Assembly (NCBI GenBank): GCA_017389705.1
Contig: JAFPEE010000063.1
Span: forward strand, 1-47,571
Direction: 5' to 3'
Source: Prevotella sp.
Lineage (GTDB): Bacteria; Bacteroidota; Bacteroidia; Bacteroidales; Bacteroidaceae
DNA length: 47,571 nucleotides
Shown here: piece by piece, positions 45,690 through 47,571 of the stretch
Layout of the letters: every line of letters starts with the position of its first letter
Position numbering within the stretch: position 1 is the first letter of the stretch
Notes under the pieces: generated by a model
Told to the model about the DNA's origin: nothing
Databases searched by the model: none
Seen by the model: only the letters and a program-made list of their open reading frames with translations
Program-made: the position numbers and the translations under genes

Positions 45690-47571
45690 ATGAATATGAA
45701 GAAAACTATCGCCATTTTATTGACAGCGATGCTCACATGCACCGCGAGCATAGCATTGGCAACGTTGCCTGGCATTCAGGCCTTTACGTATTATACCGCA
45801 ACATTTGTTGTGTCGCCAGACGGTGCTGGCAGCGTCAGCCCCACCAGTGCCAGAGTACTCTCTGGTACGCAGACAAGCAATATTACTGCCACCGCAAATG
45901 CCGGCTACTCGTTCGAGGGCTGGTATGCTGGCGACGAACTGCTGTCGACGGAGAATCCGCACAAGTTTACGCTGACGAGCGATATCACTATTACGGCACG
46001 GTTCAAGGCTGAGGCCGCCAACACCGTTTTAGGCTTCATCAAGGCCGGCTGTGAGGGCATGGGAACGGTAACGGTTAGTCCTGAGGGCACTGCCGTCGAG
46101 GGTGGCTATAAGTACAATCACGGCACGGCGATAACCCTGAAAGCCTCTGCGGCCAAGGGACATGAGTTCCTGCGTTGGGAGGATGCTGCTGGGAATAGCT
46201 TGTCTACCAGTGCCACTTATAGCTTTACCATCAACGAGGACTGTGCCGTGTATGCAGTGTTCAAGGTGATGGAGAACTACAAGGCCGACCTCATCTCGTT
46301 CCCTGGCGCTGAGGGCTACGGACGCTTCACAACGGGTGGCCGCATGGTAGACAGTCGTGGCTCGAAGGTCTACTACGTCACCCGACTCGACGATACTGGC
46401 GATGAAGGTACCTTCCGCTGGGCCGTCACCACAGGCGACGACACGCCGCGAACGGTGCTGTTCAAGGTGGCAGGTACCATCTACCTGACTTCTAGGCTCA
46501 CGGCAAAGGCCAACACCACCATCGCGGGACAGACGGCACCTGGCGGTGGCATCTGCCTGGCAGGCTACCAGATGAAGCTCGGCAGCAACAGCATTGTGCG
46601 CCACATCCGATTCCGTGCCGGCGACCTGCCCAGCAACAGCAATGCCAACAACGGCAACAGCATGTCGATGCTCGACGTGGAGAACGTGGAGAACATCATG
46701 ATGGACCACTGCACCTTCGCCTGGTCGATGGAGGAGAACCTGACCATGTACGACTGCGACTACACCACCGTGCAATGGTGCATCTTCTCGGAGGCGCTCT
46801 ATAACTCGGGCAACCTGAAGGGTGCCCGTGCCTACGGTGCCCAGTGGGGCGGCGAGCACGGCACGCTGCACCACTGTCTCTTTGCCCATAACGTGAGTCG
46901 CTCGCCGCGCTTCAATGGGGTACGCTCAAGCGTGAACGACCGACAGGTGGACAGCGAATTCATCAACAACGTCATCTACAACTGGGGAAATCACAATTCC
47001 GTCTATGGAGGCGAATGCTCAGCAGGTGGAGCTACTGACTACAACCGCACCTACATGATTAACAACTACTACCGTCCAGGTCCTGCGACAAAGGCAGGTA
47101 CCAGCAATGGGCGCCACTTCGTACGTCCCAGTGGTGGAAACATCAACGAGGTTGGAGAGTGGTATCTCAGCGGCAACAAGTTTGAGACCGGCAGCAAGTG
47201 GGCAGGCACTGAGGCCTTTTGGAAGGACGACATTCTGGAAAAGGTAAATGCCGACAACTACTGGGGCTTCCTGTCAGAGAAAGGACGCGGCATACACTTC
47301 TGGTCACTTAGTCCCACGCAGGAACTCTATGACACCAAACTGCTGAAAGCACTTCCTGAGGGTTATCAACTGACTATGAGCTATGATACTGCCGACGAGG
47401 CTTTCCAGAAAGTTGTCAAGCAGGCAGGTGCCTCGCTACCCCGTTACGACGAGGTAGATGCACGCGTCCTGAAGGAGGCTGCCGGTGAGACAGACCCGAT
47501 ATACAAGGGTGACTACGGACAGCTGGGCATCATCGACACACCCTACGACATCACCCTGTCCAGTCACGACG
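45690..47571 (+). CDS. Secreted pectate lyase-like polysaccharide lyase with InlB-type repeats (partial)
   Basis: The frame opens at ATG 45690 (MNMKKT; a second Met at 45696) and runs without a stop to the window end, giving 627 residues. A signal-like segment (about 4-26) is followed by two beta-rich repeats of the InlB B-repeat/Listeria-Bacteroides type (about 35-107 and 113-193), with AGYSFEGWYAGDEL and KGHEFLRWEDAAGN, each ending in an ARFK or AVFK strand. From about residue 203 comes the lyase domain: AEGYGRFTTGGR, GTFRWAVTTGDDTPRTVLFKVAGTI, TIAGQTAPGGGICLAGY, RHIRFRAGD, DHCTFAWSMEEN and VSRSPRFNGVR. It closely parallels the lyase at 40960, which lacks the repeats. The C-terminus lies beyond the window. 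Confidence 0.9.
   Translation, partial: MNMKKTIAILLTAMLTCTASIALATLPGIQAFTYYTATFVVSPDGAGSVSPTSARVLSGTQTSNITATANAGYSFEGWYAGDELLSTENPHKFTLTSDITITARFKAEAANTVLGFIKAGCEGMGTVTVSPEGTAVEGGYKYNHGTAITLKASAAKGHEFLRWEDAAGNSLSTSATYSFTINEDCAVYAVFKVMENYKADLISFPGAEGYGRFTTGGRMVDSRGSKVYYVTRLDDTGDEGTFRWAVTTGDDTPRTVLFKVAGTIYLTSRLTAKANTTIAGQTAPGGGICLAGYQMKLGSNSIVRHIRFRAGDLPSNSNANNGNSMSMLDVENVENIMMDHCTFAWSMEENLTMYDCDYTTVQWCIFSEALYNSGNLKGARAYGAQWGGEHGTLHHCLFAHNVSRSPRFNGVRSSVNDRQVDSEFINNVIYNWGNHNSVYGGECSAGGATDYNRTYMINNYYRPGPATKAGTSNGRHFVRPSGGNINEVGEWYLSGNKFETGSKWAGTEAFWKDDILEKVNADNYWGFLSEKGRGIHFWSLSPTQELYDTKLLKALPEGYQLTMSYDTADEAFQKVVKQAGASLPRYDEVDARVLKEAAGETDPIYKGDYGQLGIIDTPYDITLSSHD

Overview
The window comes from a Bacteroidales bacterium, most likely a Prevotella-type member of the Prevotellaceae. 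Three things point there. Most transcription units start behind a Bacteroidetes-type promoter (TTTG-like -33 box, 19-20 bp spacer, TAnnTTTG -7 box). Bacteroidota families recur (BACON-like domains, DUF4923, GH2/GH105/GH106, PL1-type lyases, a DUF4143-type ATPase). Strong Shine-Dalgarno sites are largely absent. I see no rRNA, tRNA, CRISPR array, integrase or transposase.

Layout. (1) 1-1503: the tail of an unidentified gene, then an unknown membrane-anchored protein. (2) 1677-5532: a redox operon of tatA, tatC, a membrane polyferredoxin and a Tat-signal lipoprotein aldo/keto reductase; an HI0933-type flavoprotein converges on it. (3) 6826-15103: a sugar operon of aldo/keto reductase, GH2, GH105, GH106 and an NhaD antiporter, consistent with rhamnogalacturonan use without a local SusC/SusD pair, closed by a hairpin terminator. 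(4) 15324-30153: a large eukaryotic-like phosphosignalling locus. It has four Ser/Thr kinases, one PP2C phosphatase, three proteins with FHA domains, a zinc-ribbon adaptor, a TPR/BACON protein, a DnaJ-type zinc-finger lipoprotein, a WG-repeat protein and two small secreted proteins. (5) 30155-34319 (minus): two PAS-containing sensor kinases in tandem, one with an intact H-box and one whose phospho-acceptor His is Tyr. (6) 34471-35991: frr and rsgA, ending in a hairpin shared with the convergent minus-strand unit. (7) 36011-39763 (minus): SPFH protein, ribbon-helix-helix protein, two small membrane proteins, a serine hydrolase and an aldose-1-epimerase-like protein. (8) 39874-40944: mnmA, probably with almost no leader. 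(9) 40960-47571: two paralogous PL1-type pectate lyases on opposite strands, flanking a frameshifted AAA+ ATPase with a repeat-rich leader and a secreted protein with a Prevotella-type C-terminus. The second lyase runs off the window.

The strongest candidate for an undescribed system is region 4. The kinases (phosphorylation), the PP2C (dephosphorylation) and the FHA proteins (phosphothreonine reading) form a complete write/erase/read set. One reader is fused to a kinase. Another is fused through a membrane segment to a chymotrypsin-like domain that seems to lack its catalytic His and Ser, and a third carries three repeated Pro-Arg/Lys-Pro-Thr motifs that look like kinase targets. Three of the four kinases carry HQD instead of HRD and each has one membrane segment with a different C-terminal domain beyond it, as expected for envelope sensors. 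Family calls are from motifs read by eye; no database search was possible.
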